Of a DNA stretch of 5,339 nt, positions 4,251 through 5,339 are shown piece after piece. Each line of letters starts with the position of its first letter. Within the stretch, counting starts at the first letter, position 1. The position numbers and the translations under genes are program-made. The DNA is from DASQJJ01 sp035631115 (GTDB lineage: Bacteria; Patescibacteriota; Microgenomatia; Levybacterales; UBA12049): positions 1 through 5,339 of the forward strand of contig DASQJJ010000038.1 in the NCBI GenBank assembly GCA_035631115.1. The letters are read 5' to 3'. Below the pieces are notes generated by a model. The model was not told where the DNA came from. It saw only the letters and a list, made by a program, of their open reading frames with translations, and did not search any database.

Positions 4251-5339
4251 ATGCCCGATCAGCAAGTCGTTCCGCAGGCACAACCTGTTGGAACAGTTGT
4301 ACCAGTTGTAGAGCCCACTGCTCCTGGGAGTATTCCTCCTGTTGTTACTCCTGTTGACTCTGTAGCAATTACCCCACCTGTACAGCCACTCTTTTCTCCA
4401 ACTGGCATGGTAGGTGAAGGGGTAGTTGATGTTTTGTACAAGCAAAACCTTCTTACAAAAGCTCAGTACGATGATATAAAGCTAAAGAGTGCAACAACCA
4501 ATAGGTCTGCAGATGACCTTCTTATGGAAATGCAAATTGTCGATGAATCGAAAATTGCCGAAGCTCGAGCAAATTTACTTGGTGTCCCGTACATAAATCT
4601 TTCTACCGCATCTTTTTCTCCAGAAGCATTAAGTTTTATTCCCCGCGCAGTTGTCGAGAGATTCCAGTTGATTCCCTTCTTGTATGACGACAAGACAAAA
4701 GTGTTGTCTATTTCCATGAGTAATCCTGCAGATTTGGATGCGTTAAGTTTTGTAAGACAAAAAACAGGACTTACTATCAAAACCTTTGCCTCTTCTCCAC
4801 AGGACGTCAAAAATGCCATTAATGCGCAGTATCGTCAGGAATTGGTTGGAGAAGTTGGAAAAGCTGTAAAAGAAACAGAAGAATTAAAAGAAACAAATCA
4901 AGCCAAAACAATTAATGCCGACCAAATTGGGCAACTTATTAAAGAAGCACCAATCGCTAAAATTGTGGCAACTATTTTGGAATATGCAGTAAATTCCCGT
5001 GCATCAGACGTTCATATCGAGCCAATGGATGACCGTGTGAGAGTCCGTTATAGAATTGACGGTATTTTGTACGATAGGCTATCTCTACCAAAAGCAGTAC
5101 AAGATGCAGTTGTATCGCGTATAAAAGTTTTGTCGGAAATGAAAATAGATGAGCATCGCACGCCACAAGATGGACGATTTAATTTTAAGGTTGGAGATAA
5201 GGAAGTAGATCTTCGTATTTCTGTACTCCCAACAGTACATGGAGAAAAAATTGTTATGCGTCTTCTTCGCAAATCTGGTGGTATTCCAACGCTTCAGGAA
5301 TTGGGACTTGCAGGTACATCTCTTAAGACCCTAGAGACT
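4251..5339 (+). CDS. pilB: Type IV pilus assembly ATPase PilB/GspE, N-terminal 363 residues
   Basis: This is the cytoplasmic hexameric ATPase that drives pilin polymerisation at the base of a type IV pilus (or the related type II secretion motor). The frame runs from ATG 4251 to the window edge without a stop.

Residues 1-52 are Pro/Val/Thr-rich and probably disordered. Residues about 55-195 form an MshEN/T2SSE_N domain, with IVDESKIAEARANLLGVPYI at 96-115 and a phenylalanine-proline region near 129. A charged linker (about 196-232) contains KETEELKETN. The N2 domain follows, with APIAKIV (233-239), SRASDVHIEP (249-258), VRYRIDG (265-271), DEHRTPQDGRF (300-310) and LPTVHGEKIVMRLL (326-339). 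The window ends before Walker A, the Asp box, Walker B and any zinc motif, so ATPase competence cannot be judged.

PilT is unlikely, because PilT lacks the long N-terminal domain. The start is supported by the promoter 7 nt upstream. Met53 is a possible internal start. Confidence 0.93.
   Translation, partial: MPDQQVVPQAQPVGTVVPVVEPTAPGSIPPVVTPVDSVAITPPVQPLFSPTGMVGEGVVDVLYKQNLLTKAQYDDIKLKSATTNRSADDLLMEMQIVDESKIAEARANLLGVPYINLSTASFSPEALSFIPRAVVERFQLIPFLYDDKTKVLSISMSNPADLDALSFVRQKTGLTIKTFASSPQDVKNAINAQYRQELVGEVGKAVKETEELKETNQAKTINADQIGQLIKEAPIAKIVATILEYAVNSRASDVHIEPMDDRVRVRYRIDGILYDRLSLPKAVQDAVVSRIKVLSEMKIDEHRTPQDGRFNFKVGDKEVDLRISVLPTVHGEKIVMRLLRKSGGIPTLQELGLAGTSLKTLET

Noticed and set aside
4230..5272. 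Several minus-strand open frames opposite pilB
   Set aside because: They are antisense shadows. The plus-strand frame carries a continuous, clearly conserved PilB sequence over the same interval.
1..5339. tRNA, rRNA, riboswitch or replication-origin signals
   Set aside because: The intergenic gaps are all under 170 bp. I see no cloverleaf-like sequence, no clustered DnaA-box motifs and no recognisable riboswitch core.

Overview
The window is a compact stretch of about 38% GC (my estimate) from a bacterial chromosome. It most resembles the Candidate Phyla Radiation (Patescibacteria), probably Parcubacteria-like. That placement is inference from four things: short household proteins (a 219-residue DNA polymerase III delta-prime, a 223-residue AlkA-type glycosylase), a PilB-type ATPase beside DNA-maintenance genes, a small DUF3467-like protein, and intergenic AT-rich repeats of a kind I associate with those genomes. 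All five complete genes end in TAA. None carries an in-frame TGA, so the standard code fits.

Layout from left to right. Positions 1-58 (-) hold the N-terminal end of an unrecognised gene that starts just past the gyrB stop. Positions 82-2028 (-) are a full-length gyrB. Positions 2029-2194 are intergenic and hold a 10-bp perfect inverted repeat spanning 98 bp. Positions 2195-2473 (-) encode a 92-residue DUF3467-like protein. It is divergent from a 75-residue putative membrane protein at 2551-2778 (+). That gene is convergent with an alkA-like DNA glycosylase at 2779-3450 (-), and the two stop codons touch. Positions 3451-3535 are an intergenic region with two tandem-repeat arrays. Positions 3536-4195 (-) are holB. 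Positions 4251-5339 (+) are the N-terminal 363 residues of a PilB/GspE-type ATPase, cut by the window edge before its Walker A motif.

GyrB (supercoiling), HolB (clamp loading) and AlkA (alkylation repair) all serve DNA replication and maintenance. PilB powers type IV pilus assembly and is transcribed away from them. There is no sign of a dedicated novel system such as a defence island, CRISPR array or biosynthetic cluster.

Two things deserve a second look. First, alkA carries an in-frame GC-rich palindromic insertion of about 33 codons. It sits where related glycosylases have a short loop, and it recalls the Rickettsia palindromic elements that insert into genes. Second, several genes have a -10 box only 6-10 nt before the ATG and no Shine-Dalgarno sequence, which suggests leaderless transcripts.
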